Assembly (NCBI GenBank): GCA_010909165.1
Contig: MU008175.1
Coordinates: forward strand, 434,001-498,000
Direction of reading: 5' to 3'
Length of the DNA stretch: 64,000 bases
DNA from: Anthoceros angustus
Taxonomy: Eukaryota > Streptophyta > Anthocerotopsida > Anthocerotales > Anthocerotaceae
Shown here: positions 20,283 to 30,803 of the stretch, one piece after another
Layout: every line of letters begins with the position of its first letter
Numbering within the stretch: the stretch's first letter is position 1
Translations under genes and position numbers: made by a program
The notes under the pieces: model-generated
The model's input: the letters and a program-made list of their open reading frames with translations, nothing else
The model's database searches: none
What the model was told of the DNA's origin: nothing

Positions 20283-23018
20283 ATGGGTCGTCCACGTATC
20301 AGACTGCGCAGCTTGCCTATGCCGACTTTCTCAACGTTTTCCTTACTGTGTGTTTCCGCACTTTCTGCTTTGGCCGTCTTGTCTATACTGTCGGGCCACC
20401 TTCCTGACATGGATCAGCTTGTGGAGCGCCCGATCATGGGACAAGCTGAGGACATTGTGGTATATGCCTCATCCACTTCTGAGTGAATATGATGGGTGGA
20501 GTACTCCCTGTGCTGAAAAGTCGCTTTCTCCATCCCATGATAGGGATGGTTGCCCGACCAGTAGAATCCAGTCCTCTGAGTCTTCTCTGCTTTGGACAGG
20601 ATGACCAAGAGCTTGATTCGACACATCAGATTCTAAGGCAGTTGAAACAGTCATCAGTAAGTCCGCACCGGCCTCATCTTTGTGCCTGAGGTTCTGTCCC
20701 CGAGTTTTGGACTTGTCCATTCCCCGTTATCAAGGAACTCACTCAGTCAGTAGCATTTACAGGCATGGCAGATTAGTAGAGGTCTGGAGAAGGAGAACTT
20801 GTGGATATCAGAACAGGCAAAAGCTTACTACGGCTGTAGCAATCCAAGCACTCAGCACTTGTGTAAGCTCCCACCTTGATTCTGCTGGTAATAGTCTCTG
20901 CTACTTTCATATTCTTTCCTACTTGGAATGGACGTCATTCTGTACCATTGTTAATGCAGCCCCTGAATCTGGTTCAAACACTAACGGCTACCTGATAATT
21001 GAGGCGAGTGGCGGGCTAAATCAGCAAAGAATTGGGGTACTGATGCAAAACTCTCCTGGGATGAAGGGTTGTTTACGATCAGTTGCAGCTAGTTTGTCTT
21101 GACATTCAGTCAGCAGTTTGGAATCCTTTTCAGGAAGGTCTGAATGTACCTGCTTTCTGGTTTTTCAGATAACGGATGCCGTGGTGGTTGCACGCATCTT
21201 AAATGCAACTCTGGTTCTTCCACACCTAGATCATAACTCCTTCTGGAAGGACAACAGGTGCCCCACATTTCTTGCTTCAGCTACGTGAAGTCATTACCGT
21301 CACATGTTTAGCGGGCTAGGATTGAATACCATACGACTCGCTTGCTCTGCAGCAACTTCAGCGACATATTTGATGTGGAATGGTTCAGAGAGGACCTTGC
21401 TGGAGATGTAAGAATTGTGAAAGAGGTGCCTCCAGGGATTATAAATCGATCGCGCCATCATCCTGTTTCTATAAAAGTTCCTAGAAAGTGCCTTCCGAGC
21501 TACTATGAGAGCAAGATATTGCCAGTACTGCTGAAAAAGCAGGTACGGTGAGATGAGACATAGTAGCCGGTCTGAAACAAACGCCAATTCCTGGTGTGGC
21601 TGATCTGGTGAAAGGAGAACTCTTGCCGACTTTCTGTTTTCTGGATTGCGACACTTCGGCAGGAAGTTACAAGCCCGTGTGATGGATTGCAGGTACTACG
21701 CATAAGGAAATTTGACTTCAGGCTTGCCAATAAGTTGGACACAGACTTGCAGAAACTCCGCTGTAAAGTGAACTACAACTCACTGCGGTTCACTCAACCC
21801 ATCTGGAGCATGGGCCGATCTCTAGTGTCACGGATGAGGCAAATGGGCGGGAGGTACATCGCTTTGCATCTCAGGTAAGTGAAATCTCGGATCCACCTTG
21901 CTTATTGTTTGAGAAGCGTCTTGTAAAGGCTGTGGAGTTTGTTGTGGAAAGGATCTCAAACATGACACAACTGTCAGGTTTGAACCGGACATGCTGGCAT
22001 TCTCAGGCTGCTACTATGGGGGTGGGGAGAAAGAGAGGAAGGAGCTTGGAGCTATTAGAAAACGCTGGAAAACTCTTCGTGTAAGCCTCTCCCGACGCCA
22101 CCGTGTGCACTTTTCCGATCGCTTTGATGTACTTCACATGCTGATATGCCCTTGTGATGTACTTGTGTGGTCCAGCTGCGAAGTCCAGAAAGGGAAAGAA
22201 GGAATGGCAAGTGTCCACTCACTCCTCTGGAAGTTGGCCTGATGCTGAGGGCATTAGGCTTCAGTGGTGATTCCTACTTGTACGTGGCATCTGGGGAGAT
22301 CTATGGTGGAGAGGAGACATTAGCACCCCTCAAAATGCTCTTTCCTAATTTCGTCACCAAAGAGACACTGGCCACAGAAGACGAGCTCCGGCCTTTCGCA
22401 GAGCATTCATCTCAAATGGCTGCCATCGATTATGTAGTCTGTGATGAGAGTGACGTGTTCGTCACCAACAACAATGGCAACATGGCGCGGGTCCTTGCCG
22501 GCAGGAGGTATATCCTCGACTCAGGACGTCTTTGCCTCGTGAAAGTTAAGCATGCCATGGTGAAGGTGTAATGTGGCATTGCCCGTTGTGTGGTTAGGCG
22601 ATACTTCGGCCACAAGCGGACCATCCGCCCTAACACGAAAAAGCTAGGCCAATTGTTCATGACAAAGCACAGCAGCTGGGAGCAGTTCGCTGGCAAGCTG
22701 AAGCAGTTGCAAAAGGGCACCATGGGCGACCCTAATGAAGTGAGGCCTGGTAGAGGGAGTTTTCACGAGCATCCCTGGGACTGCATATGTCGAACCCGAG
22801 GAGCCCTGGAAGATGGTACAAGAGAGGAACAAGGAAGGACGGTGGTAGAAGACAGTGCCGGGGATACGGAAGGAGAGGAGGATGCGGAGCAGGAGGGCCC
22901 GGAGGACGAGCCATCTTTTTTTGACGTGGATGACGTAGGTGCAGCAGGCCTGGAGAAGACGGAAGGGGACAAAGTCCGTGCAGATGATGCTGACGACCTG
23001 TATGTCATGGAGAGATGA
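20283..23018 (+). CDS. Plant O-fucosyltransferase family protein (DUF246/GT106-like)
   Basis: This is a predicted Golgi type II membrane glycosyltransferase using GDP-fucose or a related sugar donor; the acceptor is unknown. Ten exons, with phases agreeing throughout, give 575 aa: 20283-20459, 20600-20656, 20763-20862, 20960-21036, 21169-21257, 21353-21542, 21693-21874, 21978-22080, 22176-22507 and 22598-23018. Residues about 18-40 (STFSLLCVSALSALAVLSIL) are a signal anchor. Family blocks follow in order: NGYLIIEASGGLNQQR, ITDAVVVARILNATLVLP, FWKDNSNFSDIFDVEWF, the acceptor-side YIALHLRFEPDMLAFSGC with the conserved HLRFE, YVASGEIYGG, and AAIDYVVCDESDVFVTNNNGN. The C-terminus after RYFGHKRTIRPNTKKL is a Glu/Asp-rich tail of about 80 residues that is longer than usual. 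Confidence 0.92.
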
Positions 23019-24541
23019 GAGACTATTATCCCAAGGTGGGCAATGAGAGCATGGAGTGGGTGCTCCGGTGTACCATATGTACGTTGTGAGGAGAATGTGA
23101 GGCTCATTTGTGTAAGAAGGTGATGGGTGGTGAGCAAGTGGTGAGAGTAGGCTTGCGTGCCTTCATCACAGGGGTTGGTTGCGGAAGATGAAAGGCTCTG
23201 GAAGTCTGTTCTGACTGATGAGAGCAAAGTTTTTGTGAGGACTCGGAGGGAACGGGAACGGGAACGGGAACGGGAACGGGTAGGGCAATGGAAGAGACTG
23301 GCCAGAGCCTCACAGCCTTGTCTGTATGAAAGTTGTCAGGTGCATTATTTTATGCTCGCTGCACGCGTCTGCATGATGGACGTTCGTGCGTGAGTGGGGT
23401 GGACTCGTCTGCCAGCTTCGCTCTGCAGAAGCGCGCATTCCGGGAATTCCCGCCCCCGGGCCCCGGGGCAAGGCAGGGTGTGGCGTGGGGAATCGGCTCG
23501 TTAATGCCTGCCCACCGGCCTGCAAGTGGATGAGCCGCTTCCATCATTGCTCCATCTTCGTTGCATCCAGTGATTCCAGTCTCCAACATCTGCGTGTTGC
23601 GTTCTGGGAATGAAATGTAAGCTCGAAGGAATGGATGGATTTGGTGGAATCCCAACAACTGCGGTCTGCGCAATAACGAACGAACCACCCGGCTTGCTTC
23701 CGTGTGGGACGGCGGTGCTCACGGCCCAGCTGTCAGTCCAGTGACCAGTCCAGTCCTGGGGTGAGGTGAGTGATGGGGCGTGAGTAGGGGCCGGTGAAAA
23801 TCACGGCTCCATCAAAGTGGAGACTTGACTGCGCCTTGCCCTCTCACCGGCTGTGCACTGTGCTGTTGTGCGGGGCGTTGTACCCAACGCCATTGTTCCA
23901 TCAGCCTGGGGTGGAACCTGGCTTCCACGTACCGTGTGACAGACAGCGTTGCTTTGCTCGGGACAAGGACCCAACTCCGTCAATCGCGATTCGCCCATCG
24001 CCCATTTCCCGTTGCCCGCTTCGCAGTTGATGCAGTTGCAGTTGCAGTCGCAGTCGCAGGGAAGCGACATGGGCCATGGCCCATGGCCCATGGGAGAAGC
24101 GCCGGCTATGGCGAGGGCCCACTTCACTGTGGTAGTGGGAGCGGGACTGGACTCCAGCATCCATGCCCCGAGCATCTGCTGACATGACCGACACATATCT
24201 GCTCACATCTTGGGACGATCATCTGTTTGGCGTTTCTCACCTCCATCGCTTGGAAGTCATGCGACCAGGCGTCTAAGAGCAATTTGACCAACCGTTTGGC
24301 TTGGCCGCTTCGCCTGGGCCCTGCATCCTCTTCCTCCCCTCCTTCCCTCCTTCCCTCCTTCCCTCCTTCAATGCTCACGGATGTCGCCACCCATCGCCAC
24401 CTAATCCTAGTACGAGTAATAAATCAGTTATTTTGAAGTTCGGCTTTCTGGAAGGGAGTATGTTGTGTATAAGACATTCACATGTCAGAAAATCTGGTAC
24501 GGGGTGTTTGTGTTTGTAGTGTGCCTCATATATGTATTGCA

Positions 24542-24692
24542 AAGATAGGTCTGGTTCAAAAAGATTTCTAACCCCTTCAACAAGATGGGTCTAGTTCAGA
24601 AAGATTTCTAACCCCTTCAACAAGATGGGTCTAGTTCAGAAAGATTTCTAACCCCTTCAACAAGATGGGTCCAGTTCAGAAAGATTTCTAAT
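24542..24692 (+). repeat. 40-bp tandem repeat, nearly four copies
   Basis: Three full 40-bp units start at 24542, 24582 and 24622, followed by a partial fourth to 24692. The unit begins AAGATGGGTCTAGTTCAGAA. Copies are contiguous with no spacers, so this is a minisatellite and not a CRISPR-type array. Confidence 0.95.
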
Positions 24693-25559
24693 AGAGGAAG
24701 GAAGGAGAGTGGAGACAAGTGAAGAGAGTGTGACTATGACGAGATGATGTTTGAAAGAGTAATCCTGAGAAGCCTAGTACGTAGTATGGAATAGGGCTAG
24801 GATGGGATGGAATGTTTGGTGATGGTAGTGGGGGAAGATAAGGAGAGAAAAGTGGTAAGTGAATTCATTTCCATAGTTGGTTGTTGTTGTGTTATACTTG
24901 GGAAGAAGAACCGGAACAGGAAGAACAAGACGAACATTTGTTTCAGTCTGCTAAAAGCCTTAGTGTGCAAAAGGCCCGAAAGCCTCTACCTTAATTAATG
25001 AACTTGGGGTGGTGGAGGAAGCTTAGGAAGAGAGTCTGGCAAATGTGAAATTGATTGGAGTGTTTGTGGGAGCTTAAGTTGTTGGAACTTGGATCCGAGG
25101 GAGTCCAAGGGAGTCCGAGGGACACGCAGGGCATGGGCAAGGCTAGAAATAGGGGGTGTCGGACAGGCCCATGTGACTTTTATGGCTACAGTGTGGTGGG
25201 GTGCGGCTTGCATGTGCTTATTGGCTCCTGCATTTTCTAATTCCATCGCCCGCTTGCTTGTATTGTGCAATTGTCCGGAGTGAGTGGGTGGCGGCTTGTG
25301 CGTAAAGCTTCTGCAGAGCAGGCAAGGGGTGGACTCCTGAACCAGGGGGCTGGGAGTCGGGACTCGGGACCATCCCCCTTTTCCTCTCATCCTTCTCCAT
25401 TGGATAGGTGAGTTGTGACATATGTGCTCATCACTCCTTTTTGCTCTGCAGCCGGGCCCCTCCGACTCCTGCCACTTTCCTATCCCTGCAGCAGCAGCAG
25501 CTGGAGCTGGAGCTGGAGCTGCAGCTGGTGGACCAGGCCTCGGCAGCCTCCTTCCCCTT

Positions 25560-25672
25560 CTTCCCCGTCTTCCTGTCTTCCCATCTTCCTGTCTTCCTGT
25601 CTTCCTGCCTTCCCTGTCTTCCTGTCTTCCCATCTCCCATCTCCTGTCTTCCTGTCTTCCCTCCTTCCCCTG
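25560..25672 (+). repeat. Pyrimidine-rich CTTCCTGTCTTCC tandem repeat
   Basis: About 110 bp of imperfect short repeats of CTTCCTGTCTTCC type, almost pure pyrimidine on this strand. It could form triplex DNA. No coding function is supported. Confidence 0.85.
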
Positions 25673-26935
25673 TAGCAGCGGTGTCCAGAGTCTCTCTCCC
25701 TCCCTCCCCTCTGCCCACTGCCCACTGCCCGCTGCCCACTGCCCACTGCCCACAGACCCAGAGACTGCGTCGCAGCTGGCTGGGTTGCCCCCGGCGGCTC
25801 CCAGCCCGGCCTGCTGCCGCATCGGGATGGGGGCATCTCGTACTTCTCTCCTTCCTCCTCTACTCTGGGCCATCGGCCTCTCCACTCCTTCCCTCTCTGC
25901 CTCCTCTCCGCACAGTGCACGGGCTTCGGCTTCCTGGGTTTCCGGGCCGACGCCAGCTTGAAGGAATCAGGTGGTGCAGGACGACAGGCGAGGTAGGGGA
26001 TCGGAAATCACGTCCCTGCGCATTGCCTCGTGCTCAGCCTGGGTGGCCATTTTTAGGCGCCCAGTGTACTTCGGACTGGGAGCCTCGCCTCGCCTCGCCT
26101 CGCCCCTCCCTTAGGCTCGCCTGGCTAAGGCTTCAATTCCATCTTCTCTCCGCCTCCGAGCTCAGCTGCAACTTGCACCACCCCTTTGAGCCCGCGGTCT
26201 CGGTCTTGGGGCGTAGGCTGCAGCTGGTCTTTGCCTGCTCCTGGAAACCGTGCCTTCTACACGTGAGGCTCCCCACTGCTTCAAACTGCTCCCATCTCCC
26301 TTCTCCCAGCTTGGTAGCCACCGCCTTTGCTCTTGTTTAGTTCTGACCACAGTGTCAGTGCTCACCATTTCCGCAACCGCCTTCCTTTGTTTTGTACGCT
26401 CTTCCCCCTCTGTGGGTGCGGGCTGCGTGTCACCCACCTCCACAATGTGCTGCATTCTCATGCTTCCAGATCTGTGGGTCATTACGTCCTTCGTCACCTT
26501 GACGATCGCTTTGTGAGCTAGCTGTGGACTGGCGGAGGAGTGGGCTCCCTCGCGCAGGAATTGGGTGCTCGGTGGGTAGCTAGCTGGGCCTTCTTCCATC
26601 GGGCCCTCCGCATGCTGGTGGAGCTGCTTGTGCTCCTCGTGATTCCTTGCCTGGTACTCGAAATGCAGTCGGTGGTGCTGGTGCTCTGCTTGCTGCTTTT
26701 TGTGATATATGCCAGGACTAGGAATCCGGAGCAGCAGCAGCAGCAGCAGCAGCAGTAGTGACTCGAGGTCGTGGCATGGCGGATTCAGGCTGCGGGGAAG
26801 GACTGCAGGGAGTGGAAGTGGCACCGGATGCTGCTAGTACGTAGATTGAAATTGATGGGTTGAGGCCCCGCGGAAGGGCTTTGCGGACTAAATTGCCGCC
26901 AGGCACATTGCTAGCTTGCGACACCGGAGCCGGGC

Positions 26936-28510
26936 TTGATGGCGTGGGGACCTTCTGGGGCAATGGTGTTCTGGCTGGCATGGCCCAGGTGCGGTTCTTC
27001 CCGGAGCGGGTTTCTATGGGGGCTCGTTCTTTTGGGAATGCTCATGTCTGGGAGGCAAGTGGAGGGCTGGAGCTGGCTCATGGCGGACACCAAGGTGCCC
27101 CTGCCCACGTGCCCGGGCCGGTGTCTCGAGGTGGACGACTCCGAGGCGGCAGGGGTTTACAGTGGGAAGGTGGTGGGGTTCGGGAGCTGCCAGGGATGGT
27201 CAGCCAATCAGCAGTGGGTTGTGGAGAGTGTGAATGACTACGCCAGTCGGATCACTATTCTGGAACCCAACGGTCAGCAGACTCTGTGCCTCCAGCCCAA
27301 TCTTACAGGTCAATCTGTTGTACTAGCCGCTTGCACAAACTCTCCACATCAAAACTGGGTGGTGGGAGCTCAAGATGGGCGAGTGCGGACGCAAGAAAGC
27401 TTGGGTGACAGCGGTCCTGTAGAACCCCTCTACCTGGCCATGCTGTATCAAAAAGATCTGCAGGATTCTGATCCCAAGCGGCCCTGGCATTCCTGCATTC
27501 TTGCCAGTATGGGTGACTCCCGATTGTACGGACTTTCGCCCAATATGACCGACGTCGTATCGGTGGTGCCGAGGTCGTCTTATGTCAACTCCAGCTCCTT
27601 TTCTGGACAGACTACTGGAGGGAGCGTGAATGACATAGTTCTAAATGGAGGATTTGAGCTCTCCAGCTACCTGGATGACAGCCTATCGGACGCTAATCTG
27701 TGGGTGGAGATGCAGTCGTCTTCAGATGACATCTTCGGTCTGTGTTTCTGGAGTGTCCCCAACGGGACAGTGACGCTCAGAGTTTACAGCAGTACTGCTG
27801 GGGGCCCGGGCTCTCTAAGTGTGCTGCTCAATGGCCGTAAAGACCAAGGAGCTCTGAGCCAGGTGGTGCCTACAACACCAGGATCCTTCTATGTCCTTGT
27901 TTTCGAGGTGGCAGCGCCAGGGTGCTCAAACGTCAGTGAGGCTTCAGTGCGAGTCAGTGTCTCGCCATCCAGCCTGGAGTCCCAAACACACAACATATTT
28001 GGCTCAGGTGCGAGTCAGTACATTGTTTGGTGGACTCCCGTGTTCAGCTTCCAGGCTGAGAGTGAGTGGACCACTCTCACCTTTGAGAGCTTGACACGGC
28101 CTGAGACTGGATGTGGGCCAGCCATAGACAACGTGAGGGTGTTGAACATGAGCACGGATGCTGCTCTGCCTCCAACAGCCGTTGTTGGATACTCCCCTCC
28201 TCCTCCACAATCAGGCCCTGTCCGAGCAGACCCCAATTCAAGCTTCTCACAGCAAGTCCATGAGGACGGCTACCCGGGTGTTACTCTGTCCAGAGGAGCC
28301 ATCTCCGGTATTGTCCTTGGGGCCGCTGCAGTTGCATTCGGAGTTGGATCTCTGGCCTACTTGCTGCTCATCCTGCCCCTCTCCAACAAGCTCAACAAGA
28401 GGAACAGCTCTGAGCAGATGCTCCCGAAGGCAGACAATCAGTGGGATTCCCCTTCCTCTCCTTCTTCCAGCAGCTCTGTCAACATCGTCCCGGTGCACGA
28501 GCTGGAGTAG
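26936..28510 (+). CDS. Secreted/membrane beta-trefoil plus DUF642-like protein
   Basis: A 524-codon single exon. A hydrophobic segment GFLWGLVLLGMLM (about residues 25-37) with a likely cleavage before WSW is a signal peptide. Residues about 50-145 look like a ricin-B-type beta-trefoil lectin fold, with CQGWSANQQWVV and SPHQNWVVG as QxW-type motifs and paired cysteines. Only the sugar-binding fold is present; there is no enzymatic toxin chain. From about 230, NDIVLNGGFELS and later CGPAIDNVRVL match the pattern of cell-wall DUF642/galactose-binding-like domains. A proline-rich linker leads to one transmembrane helix (about 455-479, ISGIVLGAAAVAFGVGSLAY) and a short Ser-rich cytoplasmic tail. 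No kinase domain follows. The role is probably carbohydrate binding at the wall-membrane interface (inference). The start may be the second Met or a Met at residue 10. Confidence 0.75.
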   Translation: MMAWGPSGAMVFWLAWPRCGSSRSGFLWGLVLLGMLMSGRQVEGWSWLMADTKVPLPTCPGRCLEVDDSEAAGVYSGKVVGFGSCQGWSANQQWVVESVNDYASRITILEPNGQQTLCLQPNLTGQSVVLAACTNSPHQNWVVGAQDGRVRTQESLGDSGPVEPLYLAMLYQKDLQDSDPKRPWHSCILASMGDSRLYGLSPNMTDVVSVVPRSSYVNSSSFSGQTTGGSVNDIVLNGGFELSSYLDDSLSDANLWVEMQSSSDDIFGLCFWSVPNGTVTLRVYSSTAGGPGSLSVLLNGRKDQGALSQVVPTTPGSFYVLVFEVAAPGCSNVSEASVRVSVSPSSLESQTHNIFGSGASQYIVWWTPVFSFQAESEWTTLTFESLTRPETGCGPAIDNVRVLNMSTDAALPPTAVVGYSPPPPQSGPVRADPNSSFSQQVHEDGYPGVTLSRGAISGIVLGAAAVAFGVGSLAYLLLILPLSNKLNKRNSSEQMLPKADNQWDSPSSPSSSSSVNIVPVHELE

Positions 28511-29001
28511 ATTTAGTGCACCCATGGCAATTCAGCCAGGACTTCAGCTTAGCTTCACACTTGACACTCAAAAGGTTCCTTTCCGGTTACGTGTGTAACA
28601 CGGAAGTGGGTTGTCAGTTTGCATCAACAACCGTAGCAGAACTTGCTACCTAATAAGCTCCCTCGCCTACTAATCAGGCATCTAATTCCACAGAGGGCAC
28701 AAATCCGAATGTTTGGAAGGCACTGTATCAGGGCTAGCATGCTCGTCTCGATGCTGAAAGTCGTAGCTTATACGCAAAGTGTTGGCTTATTGAGACCCAG
28801 CATCAACCAGTGCTCATAATTAGCAGGGTGGGGGCCCGAGGCCGTTCCGGCTGCAATGACAGTACGCTGGCAGCGCTACAACCGCCAGCGAGCCCAGCAG
28901 CTCGGCCAACACTTTGGGAAACCCTGGAGGATGGCCTGCAATGAGGGCGGAGATTAGGTCACGGCGGCAGCACTAGTCTTGGGTCCGGTAGTTCCAGGGC
29001 T
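28511..29001. other. Intergenic, nothing recognised
   Basis: About 490 bp between the lectin-like gene and PGS1. It should contain the first gene's 3' end and the PGS1 promoter, but no specific element stands out. Confidence 0.4.
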
Positions 29002-30477
29002 ATGGCTTGCCGCAATCTGGAGCAGATGGAGGAGGGCGGCTTCCATGATTCGCTACTGCGGGGACTCGCAGATACAGGCTACGTCTTCCCGGTGGGCAGC
29101 GACAGCGTCAAAATTCTGGAATCCCCTGCAGATTTCTACCGCGCCCTCCTGGATGGCATCAAAAGCGCCAGAGAGCGGGTGGTGATGGCGTCCCTGTATG
29201 TGGGCACAGGCCAGCTGGAGCAACGACTGCTGGATGCTGTGGGAGAGGCTCTGGCAAGCAACCCCGCACTCCGCGTCACTTTGCTGTTCGATGCTCTCAG
29301 GTCCACCCGACCCACCAGGGAATCTCCCCGCTTCACCTCCAGCGCAGGGATGCTCTGCGACATGCTTCTGTCGAACACAGCCAAGTGGAGGCGATCAGGA
29401 TCAGCAGGAGCCGACGGCAGACTGAGCGTGTCCCTCTACCACACACCGGACCTCGCCGGGGCCGTGAAGCTGGTGCTGCCTGCCAGATTCAACGAGGGCA
29501 TGGGAGTTTTCCACATCAAGGCCTATGTCTTCGACGACACGGTGCTCATGAGCGGAGCCAACCTGAGCACATCCTACTTCACCGACAGGCAGGACCGGTA
29601 CATGCTCTTCTCCGGCTGCAAGGATCTGGCAGCCTGGCTCTCTCGCCTGCTTGACACTGTGGCCTCATTCTCCTACACCCTGGACAAGACAGGGCAGCTC
29701 CTGCCCCCTCCCACCATGGTGGATCCGGTGCAAGATCCCTCTCTCTTCCGCAAGCAGATGGGCGATGCAGTGAGGAGGGAAATGAAGTCACAAGACCCAC
29801 AGCCACAGACCTCCTGGCTGGACAGGAGCAGCACCTGGGTGCTGCCAACCCTCCAGATGGGGCCCTTGGCCATCCTGCAAGATGAACTCTGCACTCTCTG
29901 GCTCCTCAACCAGATGCCCGCAGGCTCACACATCCATCTGGCTTCCGCCTACTTCAACCTCACCCCAGAATTCGAGTCCGCCCTCCACGCCGCTGCAGGC
30001 GACAAAAACCTGCACATCCTCACAGCCTCCCCGCAAGCCAACGGCTTCTACGGCTCCGCCGGCGTCTCCAGATTCATCCCGCACGTCTACTCCATCTACG
30101 AGCAGCAGTTCCACAGCCGCTGCCAGGAAGCCGCAGCTCAGGGCCGCGTGCGCATCCAAGAGTACCACAGGCCGGGCTGGACCTTCCACGCCAAGGGCGC
30201 CTGGTGCGCGCTGCCGGACCGACCCGGCGGCTCCAGCTGTCCCAGCGTCACGATCATTGGCAGCTCCAACTTCGGGCATCGCTCCAGGCACCGGGATCTG
30301 GAGGCTCAGCTGTTCCTGGTGACCAAGGACGAGCGTCTGCAGAAGGGGCTGCAGCTGGAGCGGGATTCTCTCTACAGCGGCGCAGAGACGGTGCATTCTG
30401 GCATCTTCTCCAGACCAAATCGATCCAGCGGGACAATGATCCGAGCGGCAGCTCGACTCGTTAGGAATTGGCTGTAA
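29002..30477 (+). CDS. PGS1: CDP-diacylglycerol-glycerol-3-phosphate phosphatidyltransferase, PLD type (PGS1)
   Basis: The enzyme makes phosphatidylglycerol phosphate from CDP-diacylglycerol and glycerol-3-phosphate, the committed step to cardiolipin, in mitochondria of animals and fungi. The 491-aa intronless frame has both phospholipase-D HKD half-sites. The first is FHIKAYVFDDTVLMSGANLS (His171, Lys173, Asp178). The second is WTFHAKGAW (His396, Lys398) followed by TIIGSSNFGHRSRHRDLEAQ. TDRQDRYMLF and the AYFNLTPEFESAL block also match PGS1. No obvious mitochondrial presequence is seen, so a short upstream exon is possible. Flowering plants are known to use a different, CDP-alcohol-phosphatidyltransferase type enzyme, which makes this gene notable. 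RHIP1-like follows on the same strand. Confidence 0.92.
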   Translation: MACRNLEQMEEGGFHDSLLRGLADTGYVFPVGSDSVKILESPADFYRALLDGIKSARERVVMASLYVGTGQLEQRLLDAVGEALASNPALRVTLLFDALRSTRPTRESPRFTSSAGMLCDMLLSNTAKWRRSGSAGADGRLSVSLYHTPDLAGAVKLVLPARFNEGMGVFHIKAYVFDDTVLMSGANLSTSYFTDRQDRYMLFSGCKDLAAWLSRLLDTVASFSYTLDKTGQLLPPPTMVDPVQDPSLFRKQMGDAVRREMKSQDPQPQTSWLDRSSTWVLPTLQMGPLAILQDELCTLWLLNQMPAGSHIHLASAYFNLTPEFESALHAAAGDKNLHILTASPQANGFYGSAGVSRFIPHVYSIYEQQFHSRCQEAAAQGRVRIQEYHRPGWTFHAKGAWCALPDRPGGSSCPSVTIIGSSNFGHRSRHRDLEAQLFLVTKDERLQKGLQLERDSLYSGAETVHSGIFSRPNRSSGTMIRAAARLVRNWL

Positions 30478-30803
30478 CAGTTCCCCCGGCATGCTAGTTC
30501 CGAGCCGTTTATCTTCGTTCGAAGAAGCAACACAACACCTCCATGGGACTCGTGTGGATACACTTTCCAAAAGCATTCTCCTCCAACACAATGTAATCCA
30601 AGCACAATCCGATGGATTGTCTTGCAGAAAGGTCGGGAACGAGCTCCGAGCAGTTCATTCAGTGCCGGATGCGAATTAGGGCAGACGGCCCGGGTTTGGG
30701 TAACGGGGCCACTCTCAAAAACCCGACCCGTTCTGAGAGCGGACACTGAAAGTCTGAAAGGAAGAAGCTGCGCTACGCAGGAGATCGCAGACTGGGACGG
30801 ACC

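Larger units (their letters stand above)
23019..26935. other. Low-complexity intergenic region, many simple repeats
   Basis: No gene is recognised. Simple repeats seen are (GGGAAC)n at 23248-23281, a GGCCCAT-type palindromic run at about 24070-24092, (CCTTC)n at about 24339-24368, (GAGCTG)n at about 25502-25528, CTGCCCA repeats at about 25710-25752, (CTCGC)n at about 26084-26104, and (GCA)n at about 26730-26757. Overlapping frames on both strands reflect this low complexity. The last few hundred bases probably include the promoter and leader of the next gene. Confidence 0.6.

Noticed and set aside
24542-24692. Regular repeat array resembling CRISPR
   Set aside because: Units are contiguous with no unique spacers, and the genome is a plant's.
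25408-26340. Long Ser/Leu/Pro-rich frame on the plus strand and its minus partner
   Set aside because: It crosses several simple repeats, both strands are open, and no conserved motif is seen.
26936-28510. Ribosome-inactivating lectin toxin
   Set aside because: Only the carbohydrate-binding trefoil is visible; no N-glycosidase chain precedes it, and a DUF642-like domain with a membrane helix follows.
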